Shown: in pieces, positions 1-10,107 of the stretch
How the letters are laid out: every line of letters begins with the position of its first letter
How positions within the stretch are numbered: position 1 is the first letter of the stretch
Source: Cylindrodendrum hubeiense
Lineage: Eukaryota; Ascomycota; Sordariomycetes; Hypocreales; Nectriaceae
NCBI GenBank assembly: GCA_014621425.1
Contig: JAANBB010000588.1
Span: 1-21,262 of the forward strand
Reading direction: 5' to 3'
DNA: 21,262 nt
The notes under the pieces: generated by a model
What the model was told of the DNA's origin: nothing
The model's input: the letters and a program-made list of their open reading frames with translations, nothing else
Database searches by the model: none
Translations under genes and position numbers: made by a program

Positions 1-403
1 GCAAGCCGGGGCTCCATACATCTGCAGCTGCATGGCATGGCACTGACCTATTTTTCCTCCTCCTCCTCCCTCCCAGCGGGGAGGGAGGGTGTGGCCCGCT
101 AACGGGGGGGGGCTTTTTTTTCTCTCTCTCTCTCCCTCTCGGGGGCTGCGCGTCGTCCTCTGCACACCCTCGACCTGGGCTGTGCTCTGCGACGTGCATA
201 TGCTGCTGACCCAGCCTGGCCCGCGGGCAGCAGAGCGGCGGCGGCGGAGGGAGGCAACATGGCATGGAGCTATCCAGGCGTGGATCGAGGCGACGATGAC
301 GGCAGCTGAAAACAGATGCACAGGGCTTGCTGCTGCATATGGCGGCCTGGGTGGTTTGATTATTTGATTGTGTGATTGTGTGATAGTCGGACTCACTACA
401 CAC

Positions 404-421
404 TACCTACGTGTGTAGGTA
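404..421. repeat. Short perfect hairpin (7-bp arms, 4-nt loop)
   Basis: TACCTAC at 404-410 and GTAGGTA at 415-421 are perfect reverse complements around the GTGT loop. Such AGGTA/TACCT palindromes are often seen in Sordariomycete intergenic DNA. No function can be assigned. Confidence 0.6.
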
Positions 422-538
422 CACACGGCAAGCCAGATAGCAGCAGGTGGAAGTGGAAGAGTCATCGCTCCAGCAGCCCTCTTCCAGCCCTCAGAGCGGT
501 CCCAGCGCCACGCCCCTGGAAACCTCCGTGCACTCACT

Positions 539-553
539 CCCCCCCCCCCCCCC
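539..553. repeat. C15 homopolymer
   Basis: A run of fifteen C on the plus strand, in a pyrimidine-rich block. The length is likely to vary between strains or be misassembled. Confidence 0.85.
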
Positions 554-570
554 AAGTTCCAAGCTTTCCA

Positions 571-582
571 GGTACCGGTACC
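571..582. repeat. 12-bp perfect palindrome GGTACCGGTACC
   Basis: GGTACCGGTACC is its own reverse complement. A near-copy, GGTACGGTACC, lies at 3819-3829 with similar flanks (CAGGTAC...GGTACCTC). It could be a dimeric binding site or a dispersed intergenic repeat core. Confidence 0.6.
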
Positions 583-1178
583 TCGGGCCAGGATGGCCCT
601 GCGTACACGCATCAGCGGAAACGTTTCGTTTCCCTCCTCCCACTAGACACAGACACCTGCTTCACACGCTCCGATACCGAGAACCACAAGGGGACGGAAA
701 GGGGACAGGAAAACCGACGCAACGCCCACAGAGAGGGATATCCTCGTCAATAATTCACAAACAGGGTTGTCAAGTCCCACCCTCGCTTCCCCTTTGCGCA
801 TGCTGGTGCGCACTTCTGTTTCTCATCACTCCATCTCACTCCCATCACTGCATCGCTCCACCACTACACCCACCACTACACCACTCCACCACTCCACCAC
901 TCCATCTCCCCTCAGTCTTCCCTCCATCTCCCGTCCCCCGTCTCCGTCTCCGTCTCCAGCCACACAGGACCTAGCCGCTGTCATGTCTCGACGGAAACAA
1001 TAAACGAAACAGGCGCGGGCGCTTCCTCGGATCCCCTGCCATGACCCCAGTCACTTCATCTTGTCGTCAACAGCTTCTCGTCAGACGCAACGGACTCAAA
1101 GGACTATCATCATTTCCACGTAAACTTTACTCCCGTTCCCATCTCTCCTTCTTGCCTGTCCTTTGCCTGTCTTCTGTA

Positions 1179-1202
1179 GTCTTAGAGTCTTAGAGTCTTA
1201 GC
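1179..1202. repeat. Period-8 tandem repeat (GTCTTAGA)x3
   Basis: Three units of GTCTTAGA, the last ending in GC. A minor microsatellite-like repeat inside the gene-free region. Confidence 0.7.
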
Positions 1203-2299
1203 TAGTCAGGTGTGAAATGTGATACCTATCCTGCAGCCAGCTTGCCCCCTCCCCCCCCTTCCTCATTCCCAGCATTCCCGTGTCCCCAACAGTCCTAGGA
1301 CGGCCTGAGTTCGGCCGCCTGCGTCTCGTCATGGCCGTGGTCTGTTATGTCGCCTTATCCTGCGACCTCCTGGGTCGGTAGCTGACACGTCGTCTCATAC
1401 AGTTTCTACTGATGAGCACGGGCTGCTTTGGCTCCTGCCTGTATCGTCCGCGGAGAGAAGGAAAACGACCCGAAACCCTAGAGACCACGAGGACCGCAAA
1501 AGCCATTTGAAGCCAGTCCAAGCTTGAGAGGGTTGCGCCGCTTATGCAAGCTACAGAATTCAGTAAGCTTCAGGTCGGATCCTGCAGCCATCTTGTTTGC
1601 ACGAGAGACAGGGCCGCTGCCCATTCGCGGGGGAAGGCTCCTGTACTTTGGTACACATCGGCCCAGGCACGACTCGGCGACGCCCTCATCAACCTCCTGA
1701 GATTGCGCGTCAATGCCCCATCTCCCCCATTCATCGTCCGGAACCGGGCGGGCGAGCTGAACCCCAGGGCCGCGAGATGATGGGCGACCTGGCGAAATGA
1801 CGCTCATCAGAGTCTCATCTTCGACCTGTCAATAATATGCGCCAGAGCGCATTATCGAGAGGATGGGTGGGATGACCTGCATACGCATACAGATAGCATC
1901 CAACGCTACGAGGAAGCAGCAGGCATATGATGGCCCCGACTTTGAAACAGCTGCATCCGCAGTCGGGTTCGGGTTAGCCCCAGATGGGCGGATCATGGCC
2001 GCACTCTTCGCGGGATACGGCGTGAAACCGTCCTCTCCGTGAATATGGTGTTGGGTCCGGCAGGTATTATGATCCATCAAGATGAGTTCCAGGGAGTCTG
2101 GTCTCCATGTGCGTCCACAACGATCCCTGATCCCCTCCCGTCCGGGATCACCCCCCTCATTTTGCCATTGAGCAGTGGTTTGGTTCGGACATTCCCTTCT
2201 CAACGGCCCGGGATCCATATCGTAGCCGTCGTTCCCGTCAGGCAGTGCCTGGGAGACAAGCCAGTCTCGCGAGATGGTTGGCCCTCAGAGTCGTGCCGC

Positions 2300-2378
2300 T
2301 CCCTGACTCCCCCAAACCACGGGAATGGCCCCATGAATCGCAAACGACGGCGAACCACGGGCACCAGGGAGTCAGGGA
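2300..2378. repeat. 12-bp inverted repeat, 55-bp spacer
   Basis: TCCCTGACTCCC at 2300-2311 is the exact reverse complement of GGGAGTCAGGGA at 2367-2378. The arms do not extend beyond 12 bp, and no terminal-repeat flanks or transposase are visible. It could be a structured RNA element or chance. Confidence 0.5.
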
Positions 2379-2543
2379 CAGGCATCCAGGTGAAGGGGGG
2401 GGCGCGACCAGAACGACGGATAAAACCCAGAAGTTGGAAGCAACGACAGCCCGTCGTTGACCTTTCATACGAGGTGAACCATCCATGCTAGTGCCGGATG
2501 GTGAGCTGAGGCGTCTCTGTCAAAAGAGCACTTACAGCAGCTG

Positions 2544-2647
2544 ATTGGAGGTTGCCTCAAGAGCCGAGAGCGGTCCCCGGTGGGGAACACTAGACAGAGC
2601 GGTGTCCATGACTCTGATTGGCCGAAAATCACGGCGGATAGACCAAT
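2544..2647. promoter_or_regulatory. Cluster of three CCAAT boxes
   Basis: ATTGG occurs at 2544-2548 and 2617-2621 (CCAAT on the minus strand), and CCAAT at 2643-2647 on the plus strand. CCAAT is bound by the HAP/CBC complex in fungi. Three boxes within about 100 bp resemble a core promoter, but no gene is recognisable on either side. Confidence 0.3.
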
Positions 2648-3400
2648 GGCCGCTCTGAGAAGGCTGGCCTTGAAGACATCACTGACCAGAGGAGGAGCCA
2701 TGAAGGAACCAGGCTCAAAGAGGAATATGAGCGACTTGACAAGACCTTGTAACTAGGACGAGACCGGGCCCCTTGAGGAATCAGGAGGCGCTCTCAGGGG
2801 AGCCATTTTCCTCCGGACCTCCTGGTCGCTGCGTCTTCAGGGCTCAGGCCATAACCAAGTCGGCAATCCGCTGAAGGATACTACGCCTATCCCTGTTATC
2901 CGATTTCCCCTCTGGGAATTACGACCCGCCGGCGGCCCTCCTGTTGGGCCCTGTGGGCTGGGGCTTGGGGGGGCGAAAAGGCACTTTCGAATGTGTCGCA
3001 AGATGGTCTCCATCTGCCGTCCAACCATGGCATGGCTCGGTGGCCAATGGAGCTCCTGAAGATGATGGGTAATATCAGCCCCCCCGAGACATGGACGCGG
3101 CGAGGCCTGTGTCCTTTGGCTTCTCGCGTCTTGTCCCGAGACGATTGGACGAGGTTGTCGTCGTCAATGGCTCGCCGGCGCTCCTCCCTGGTTGCTCGTC
3201 CACAATGGACCGCGATCCACCGATGCTCGGTTTTAGCTTGCGGGTCCCATCGGGGCGTCAAGGTGACAAGGCGTCAAGGCGACAAGAGAGGTAGAGGAAT
3301 GCAGACGCACGTGCGTCGTGCCCCATGCCCCAAACCCAAAGAGCCCGTGTCGCAAGTACCGATACCCAGGTCGTTGCGGAGCGGTTGTACTGGACGAAAG

Positions 3401-5280
3401 GTGCAACGTTGAAGAGGCAGGCCGAGTCCTAGGTTCAGGGTCCAGGACGAGCGAGCTAGAACGACGCCCAGCGTGGCGGGATTAGCTGGCAGGCGTCCGA
3501 TGGCAGGCGTCGGACTAGGGTTGAGGACCGGGGGGTGGCACCTCCTCCATCTTGTGGCCGTGTGGCCGTGTGGCTAAGGTAAGGAAGGTGCCTTCCGAAA
3601 AAGGTAGTCAAGTTATTTTTGGCCCCCAGCAATCGGCCAGTCCGCCAGTCCGCCAGTAACCGCGCCTCTTTCTCCGGTCCGTCACCTCTCAACCTCGTTC
3701 TCAACGCTGTGCTCTCCGCTTTTGCCCTGATCTGCTCGGCTCCGTATCCCTCACCTGCCACCGTAACGCATGCGTCTGCGCGCATCACTGCAGGCGTGCG
3801 GATGGGCAACGTCAGGCAGGTACGGTACCTCCGTCTGCACCTACACCTGCCCCCTCACCGGCCGGTGACCGGTCCCCATCGATCTTCGCACAGCCGCAGC
3901 GACGTTCCAATTGAACCGCATGTCCATCTCCATGTCAATCTGCATATTGGACCAATGTCATCACATGGCCGCCAGCTTGTTTGCGCCCGTGACCTCCAAC
4001 CCCAGGTTTCACAATGTCTGTCGTCTTGCCGCCCTCACTGGCTCCAAAATGACAACATCTGGGAAACGGTCCCCCGCTGCGCCGCCCGCATCGGCCAAAA
4101 TGCCATCATGACGTCGTCGCGCGGTCACGGGATTCGACTACGCTCCGACACGGGGTCGCCAGGTGAGCTTTGCGCGCGCAGGATCCGGGGCAAGCCCACA
4201 ACGGTCCCAACTGGCAACGAGTGACGTTGATGCGATAGCGAATGTGCAATGGTCGCTGGTGATGGTTGGAGGCGCCAGTTCCCTGAGTGATAGTGACCGA
4301 CTCCTGCATTCGCCCCGCGGGACGGACGCCATTGAAGCTGCCACTGCTAGCAAATCTTACAACATCCACATCCCGTCCCCGTCATGCCCATTCTGTACTG
4401 GGTCACACGGCCTGAGAAAATGGCCCTGACTTTTGCCATCCGACGATGGGATGGAGTTTCCCTTCCGCTTGTGAATCACAATCTGTTACACGCCCTTCTC
4501 CGTCCCAACCCCGTCACTGCTTCAGTGAGCGACCTATGGCCATCCTTCGCAATGCACCCCCCAGCAGCAGCAGCAGCAGCAGCGGCGGCGGCGGCCAGGC
4601 AAGCATCTCTGCATGCATGCAGGAGGCTTCTGCAGATCAATCTCCAAACCCCCAGGAGGAATCTTCAAAACACATTTGAGAAGTGAGAAATCCAAAAATA
4701 ACCCGGAATAAGAAAACAAACTACCCGAAGTGGTTGTTCTGCCTCAAACTCATTTCCGCCTGACGCGGGCCGGCGCGACACCCGAAAACGGAGCAAAGCG
4801 GGGCCTACCGGTGGCCCCCTCAGTGGGAAACTGGGAAGCTGGCGGCGCTGGCGGCGCTGGCAGGGCAGACTGGAGACACCGAAGAGGCAGACTGGGTTTT
4901 TCTGTGCGCAGCGCCGCAGGCTGCCCACGGCCTTGCCCGTCGGTGGCGTGGGTCACGGTGGGTGGGTTAAAGCTTTCAAGGGTTGGGTGTGGCTGACCTC
5001 ATCCTGTTGGTTTGTGGCGCACGCAAGGACGAGGGTCCCACACTGCTGGGTCTTATCTTGCATCATTCCTTGCCATAAACTGACTCGGAAATCCGATTCC
5101 CGGTCCCCATCTCGCATCTCGCATCTTGGAGCTAGCAAGTTGTTGAATAACACAATGCGATTTTTGGTGTGGTGGGGAGCTTGTGTAGTAAGAGCCCCAA
5201 AATTGGGGTGACCTCGCTCATGATCCACAGCCATGCTCCATAGGTAGTCGAGCCCTACAAGGGACTCCAGGTCCACTCGA
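3401..5280. other. Intergenic, simple repeats only
   Basis: No supportable gene. The longest open frame (3619-4224 plus) has a composition-driven sequence rich in His, Pro and Arg, with no recognisable domain. The stretch holds short tandem duplications (GTGGCC... near 3555-3577, CAGTCCGC near 3639-3657), the GGTACGGTACC palindrome at 3819-3829, a CAG/CGG trinucleotide tract at 4562-4594 and CTGGCGGCG repeats near 4839-4862. Confidence 0.55.
4562..4594. repeat. Trinucleotide tract (CAG)7(CGG)4
   Basis: Seven CAG units followed by four CGG units. In one plus-strand frame they read as poly-Ala, which produces a spurious-looking 100-residue frame at 4384-4686. I treat it as an intergenic microsatellite. 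Confidence 0.8.
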
Positions 5281-5600
5281 CAACGACCGATATTATTTTA
5301 CCAATTTATCAATTGTGACATCGAAAATAGAAATGTCTGGTACGAAAGCATACAGTAGACTACCTATTCTATTCCAAAAGTATCGACATGCATAGGTGTG
5401 CGGTTTTCCCTGGAGAGGGAGCTCGAACACGGGATGCGATCTATCCCTTGCCAGGATATATCTGTGGCGGGAGTTGCAATATTCGCCTCCTCTGGGAGAC
5501 GTACACAGATAGGCGGTCGAAATCATATGACTACAATTGATAGCATCGCCAGCCTATAGATAAGTGCGCATAGTCATATCAAACCTGCTATTGCCCGTGT
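5281..5600. other. AT-richer patch in GC-rich intergenic DNA
   Basis: By my count GC falls to about 32-38% at 5281-5400 and again at 5521-5580, with a roughly 55% GC core between, while surrounding DNA appears clearly more GC-rich. A minus-strand frame of 77 codons (5293-5526, starting MISTAYLC) spans it and ends at TAA. I do not recognise the protein and see no splice signals. It could be a remnant of an old insertion or a lineage-specific small gene. Evidence for either is weak. Confidence 0.35.
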
Positions 5601-6707
5601 CTCGGCACTCGTGGCCTCTCCCGCCGACCTGCGTCCGCCTCTGACGTCTGCTGCACCGCTCACCGAGGCATGTGACTCAACCCTTGGGCAGAGATGGGAC
5701 TCGCCCTGGCCCGCGCACCCTCGCTCCCCCCCATGAACAGCTGAAATTCCCCGTCAAACTAATGCGGCCGCTGATACTCGGGCCCCCAAAAAGATTCCAA
5801 CCACTTTTCCGTTTGTCTGACTGCAGGCTAACACACGCATGCTGCAGAGTGCAGGAGGCAGGCTGCATTACATGACGCCCTACCCTGCGGTTCCCGGGTC
5901 CGCCGCCGTGACCGTGGCGGTGCTTGTGGCGCCACCCCACACCCGGCTCTGCGGGACGGGAGGCCTACGCTAAACCGCCTCAACCACCGTTTTCGAGCCT
6001 TGAAACCGCCGATAGTCGTCGATCTACGAGCCACGAGCCACGAGCCACGAGCCACAAACTTGGCCGGCTCTCCCAACGTGGCACCAACAACCGATCCGTT
6101 CTCCTGGGTTCGCCTCACGCCTTGTTTCCCAGCTCGCCACATGATGGCCTCTCTTCTTATTTCTGTTCGCCCTAACCCGGTTGAGCATCCCCGAATCGCT
6201 GACGTCGATGCAGGGGGCTGGCCCTCCTTCGGCTCGGCGCCCTCGCTTTCTCGCCGCTTTCGCGTCGTGGCTGATGAGTTTCGGTATGCGCTCGCTGCAA
6301 CGATGCGCATGACTTACCACCCACCCCCTTCCCTCGGCCGTGGCCACCTGACGATCTCGCAGGGCCTCTACTGAGCATCCCTGTGCGGACATGTCGCCGC
6401 CGGTAACTCACTGGAAAAGGCCCCGGAGCTGGAACCTTCCGGCCTTGTTTGCGTGAGGAGGGATTGCGTGTGCGGCAGTGGCTGCTTTGCGCGTCACTTC
6501 GATGCCGAATACGGCGCGAGGGAGGCTCACATGCCGTAGGTCTTCATCAATTATCTGTCTACCTTCTCGTAAAGGTCATATCTTACTCATTACTGCGTAG
6601 TGCGATACCCAATTGATCACGGAACCCTGGAAATCATGTACACACCACAGGGGCGCTTGTGACTCCCCATGTCCGCCGCGTTTGCAGATAGCAAAGGTCA
6701 GCCAGCC
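5601..6707. other. Intergenic and 3' flank of the alcohol oxidase
   Basis: No supportable gene. Includes a period-7 tandem repeat at 6026-6053. Overlapping frames at 5828-6411 on both strands show no domain. The last few hundred bases lie just downstream of the minus-strand oxidase stop and should hold its 3' UTR. I see no canonical AATAAA on the minus strand there. Confidence 0.5.
6026..6053. repeat. Period-7 tandem repeat (ACGAGCC)x4
   Basis: Four perfect copies of ACGAGCC in a row. No coding role is evident. Confidence 0.85.
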
Positions 6708-9122
6708 TCATTGCGCCTTTAGGTCGGCATCCACACCGCGAGATATCCAATCCGCAATGGCCATTACGGTAACCATGGGGTTCACTCCGCTGGCGCTGGG
6801 GAACACGCTCCCATCGGCAACGTAGAGGTTGTGAGTGTCCCAGACCCGGCCCCTCTCGTCCACTACTCCCCCGTCCGGGCTCGCGCTCATGCGACAGGTG
6901 CCCATCTGGTGGGCCGACGACCACATCGTTGCCGGCGGCTTGTTGCTCACCTCGCGGACTCTCGCCAGCCAAGCGGCAAAGGCCGGGTCGCTGGTCTCTG
7001 GGTCCGGCGCTGGGCCGTCCTCGAGGGTATTCTCGGGCGAGGGCGCTACGGACCGGATAAAAGGTTCGAGGCCCGTGAGCAGGGGGCGAATCTCTGTGGC
7101 TCCCGTGACATAGCAGAGTTTGGAGAGAGATTGGACGCCTTGCAGAGTGTGGGCCCGGTCGTAGTCGGAGGGAGTGTATTCGATCCGGGGCCGGCCTGTC
7201 GTCGGGTCCGGGAAGACCTTGCCGGTGTCGCGATCCCGGGTGATGGAAACCCAACCGTCGGTGTGGCGATACTTGATCATCTCCAGCTTTGAATCCAACC
7301 CACTCCTCCAAGGAAGCGTAGAGAAGACCGCATAGGGCTATGCATGCTAGGTCAGCTTGGGTGCAGCAAGGGCTTGGGATGCAGATGACTCCTTACCACC
7401 ATACATGTCGTCTCCAGCTTGACACCATGGCCGGCTCCATCTAGATTCTCAAACTCGGAGCAAACACTGGTGATGATTGCTCCCTCCCAAGGCCGTGTCT
7501 CTTCTTTGTATACCGCTGTGACAATATTGCAAGGGTGGATATGCAGATTTGATCCGAGATGTTGGTTCTGGTGAGCCGGTCAGTTCCACAACTCCAGCTC
7601 CGGCGCTCAGTAACGGTGCAACTCACATAGATTCCACTCTTCATCAGAACCATTGGACTCCAGAGTGTACCGGCGGCTAGGATGACCTTCTTGGCTCTGA
7701 TGACTACCCGTCTCTTCACCCTCTCGCTATCCGGTCCGCTTACACTACCAGCCGCATCCCTCGACGTCCACTCACCTTCGACTCCAACGGCCGTCTGCCC
7801 ATCTTCCTCAAACAAAACCTTTTCCACGCTAAAGCCTTCAATGAACTGAGCTCCCGCTTGCGCGGCGTCTGGGAGCCAGCATTGTGCCGGGCCACGCTTC
7901 TCTGCTGAACCACAGCCTAGATGGCAGTGGCCACAGTAATGTTCCTTACCAGCCGTGTTTAGAGGGGTTTCGCGGGCTGCCCAGCCCAACTTCTTGCTAC
8001 CATTCAGCAAAACTTGGTTGCGGTGGTTGTGGCGGATCTGATCTGTCCCGGCTCCTTGTGCGTCCCATACGCGGTCCGTACACTGGTCAAACTCTGGTGA
8101 TGTAAAGAATGGGAGGCCAGTGTCAGCCCATTCCTTTCGCACAGAGTCCTGCAGTCGCAGACAAACGCTCCAGTTGATGGTGCCTCCTCCGCCCCAGGCG
8201 CTACCGGCGGAAACATTACATCCGCCATCTTCGGTCATGTAGAAGCCGCTGTTGTCGTACAGATAGTTGCATCCGGAATTCTGGGACATGGGAAGCTGAG
8301 TGGTAGGGAAGTGATACGCCTTGTCTACTACAAGGACCTTATGGCCGGCCTCGGCGAGGTTTTTGGCACTTACGCCTCCACCACAGCCTGAGCCGACAAT
8401 GACAACGTCAGTCTCGAGTACTTGGACATTCTGACTAGATTCAAACTGGAGGAACTTGAAATCGAAGCCTTGGACAGGCTTCCAGTCTTGAGGTGTGTCA
8501 CTGTACCCCGATAGCTCGTGAAGGGTCTTATTTGTCTGGGAAGTTGACTTGAGAGCCAGAGTTGTGAAGGTCTTGGCAAGGGCCCTTATGCGGACTGTTC
8601 TAGATGCAACCCACGACTTCAGGATGGTCTCTCGAACTTGGGTAGTCTGGTTGTAGACGGGCTGCCAGTAACCAGTGATGAGAAAGCTCCCCGGTCGTGT
8701 GCTGCGATGTCAAATCAGCTTTCTGATGTTCTTGAGCACATCGGCGGGAACCAGGCTCACGCCATCAGACTCAGGAAACCGGCCAGCCTGCTCTGCTGGG
8801 CTGGAGGGGTGAGACTCAGTGTTCTCAGGACGTTCTCTCGGAAGTGAGGATCTTCGGATGGACGTTCCTCGAGGAATTCCCGGAGGTTCCGCTTGGTGGC
8901 AGGGCCGGCTAGGGACGAGAGTGCGTCCTCGAGCACACGGTCTAGCTCATCCTCGGGGAGAATAATTTGGCCATCCTTGTCCTTGAGGGCGGACCCGGAG
9001 GCAATGGAGGGGAGTGCACCGTCAAGGAGAGCATAAAGGACGCGCCATTGAGTTAGATTCAGGAAGTCGTCGGCCGGAAGGTCTGGCATTGCCGTGGGTA
9101 TGGGAGCGACCTGCGATGCCAT
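6708..9122 (-). CDS. FAO1: Long-chain fatty alcohol oxidase (GMC, FAD-dependent)
   Basis: Four exons on the minus strand: 9122-8761, 8701-7627, 7567-7397 and 7337-6708, giving 745 aa, normal for the family. Introns are 59 bp each and all joins keep frame. The enzyme oxidises long-chain fatty alcohols to aldehydes with O2, making H2O2, in omega-oxidation and alkane or lipid use. Signatures seen: FAD dinucleotide-binding VIVGSGCGGG at about 221-230, GSAWGGGGTINWS near 287-299, the Cys-rich KEHYCGHCHLGCGSAEK segment near 360-380, and a C-terminal GMC domain with SSAHQMGTCRM (His about 679) and ADGSVFPSASGVNP (Asn about 722), the expected catalytic His/Asn pair. The start CACCATGGC is a strong fungal context. 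The C-terminus is KAQ, not a standard peroxisomal PTS1. A tempting internal GTAAGT near 8376 lies in conserved coding sequence and is not used in this model. The transcription factor lies 985 bp upstream on the same strand. Confidence 0.95.
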
Positions 9123-10107
9123 GGTGATTGTAATGGCGGGGAGTTGGGAGAAGAGTTGGGAGAAGTGGCACGACGCTCGTCCGTCACAGTCACTCTGTCG
9201 TTGCGCGGGGAAGACGTAGCCTTGTTATCTTATACAAGAGGTCAACTGAGGCTAGATCCGCCTTGTCGGGGGCCATCAAGAGACAAAGACTGAGGCCTTT
9301 GCCGCGGGAATGTTTGCTTCGAGAGCGTGAGGTTAGCTGAGGTTTGTGGTACTAGCAGGGGCCGGCAACTCTTTTTGGGGGCAGTGGGGATAAATAAGTC
9401 CACTCTCGCTCCATTGGGACGCGGATGTGTAATAACGCAGCATGCAGACCACTGGCATAAAGCATAAAAGCACAAAGCACACAGCACACAGCGCGCCAAC
9501 TCGGCTTCCACCACATCAGCGTTCATGGATGCCAGTAGATCCCATTTTTGACAGCCAGGGAACATGGTGGTAACGAAGCTCGGGACACGGGCCGTTGGGA
9601 GGGGTTCCATTTCTGGCCTTAATTCCGCACTATCGATCGTCAAACAACTCAATTCAGTCGAATCCATCAATCAGCCCTACAACTCTACTTTGACAAGCAC
9701 TCCTCAGCCCCTCGGCGACACTCCTGCCCATTCCTTGGTTATCACATGGACCCAATATTCCAGGGCGTGTATGTGTCGGCTGTTGACTGAAATCTGGTAA
9801 TCTTGGTTGCACCGCACGGGGATCCTGCGGAAAGTGGCGCTCTAAAGTGCCCGGGTGTGCGACAATGGTGTCTTATTGCCAAGGATTTGACGGGCGGGGA
9901 TCGGGGAATCCATTCGGTTGGTTGGTACATGATACGCCTCATGTCTTGCTAAATCTCCGATTCGTATGCCCTAGCAGCGAACAGTAAATGAGACTTGTCA
10001 CGTTGCCGGAGGAATTGGCCCGAGTAATACATTGTTGCTTCCGACTGCGTATTTCGCCTACCCTACAACACTAACCCACTATAGACACTCATACGGGCAC
10101 ATGCGCC
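9123..10107 (-). promoter_or_regulatory. Promoter of the alcohol oxidase / 3' flank of the regulator
   Basis: A 985-bp gap between two minus-strand genes. On the minus strand a TATA-like TATAAGATAA sits at 9225-9234, about 105 bp before the oxidase ATG, and a CCAAT box at 9413-9417. A plus-strand CCTCGG (9710-9715) matches the core bound by fungal fatty-acid regulators of the FarA/FarB/CTF1 type. A plus-strand CCAAT is at 9752. No RNA gene or further coding exon is visible. Confidence 0.5.
9710..9715 (+). promoter_or_regulatory. CCTCGG element in oxidase promoter
   Basis: CCTCGG is the known core for FarA/FarB-type fatty-acid-response regulators. It lies about 590 bp upstream of the oxidase ATG. 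The same hexamer also occurs by chance elsewhere in the window (581-586, 1025-1030, 10266-10271, 19609-19614), so position alone is weak evidence. Confidence 0.3.

Larger units (their letters stand above)
1..1500. other. Gene-free, pyrimidine-rich leader-like region
   Basis: No coding region is supportable here. The plus strand is strongly C/T-rich in blocks (about 55-150, 460-560, 640-660, 770-960 and 1130-1270), the composition seen just upstream of plus-strand genes in filamentous fungi, yet no recognisable coding exon follows. It contains a G9-T8-(CT)n run near 104-140, a C15 run at 539-553, CCACCACTACA-type repeats near 865-905, CCGTCT repeats near 938-958 and a period-8 repeat near 1179-1202. 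Long open frames here (for example 447-974 plus) translate to Pro/Ser/His low-complexity protein and look like composition artefacts. A short frame starting at 1411 (MSTGCFGSC..., 32 codons) is too short to call. Confidence 0.6.
1501..3400. other. Intergenic, no supportable gene
   Basis: Open frames on both strands (for example 1829-2218 minus, 2039-2491 plus, 2896-3261 minus) show no family signature, no convincing start context and no splice structure that joins them. Notable small elements are a 12-bp inverted repeat (2300-2311 with 2367-2378), three CCAAT boxes (2544-2647) and G/C homopolymers near 2395-2402 and 3080. Confidence 0.55.

Noticed and set aside
447..974. 175-codon plus-strand open frame
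   Set aside because: Pro/Ser/His low-complexity translation from C/T-rich DNA, no domain, and the overlapping frames look similar.
1411..1509. Short frame beginning MSTGCFGSC, resembling a lipidated N-terminus
   Set aside because: Only 32 codons, no continuation through a plausible donor, and no known family.
3619..4224. 201-codon plus-strand open frame, longest in the left region
   Set aside because: No recognisable family, random-looking composition, no splice context; consistent with chance openness in GC-rich DNA.
4384..4686. 100-codon frame with a poly-Ala tract
   Set aside because: The tract is a CAG/CGG microsatellite and the rest shows no coding signature.
5400..5480. Possible tRNA B-box (GTGTTCGAGCTC) on the minus strand
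   Set aside because: Weak match, no A-box at proper spacing, and no cloverleaf.
6634..7311. 225-codon minus-strand frame over the oxidase C-terminal exon
   Set aside because: A shifted-frame shadow of the real exon, which carries the GMC C-terminal motifs in another frame.
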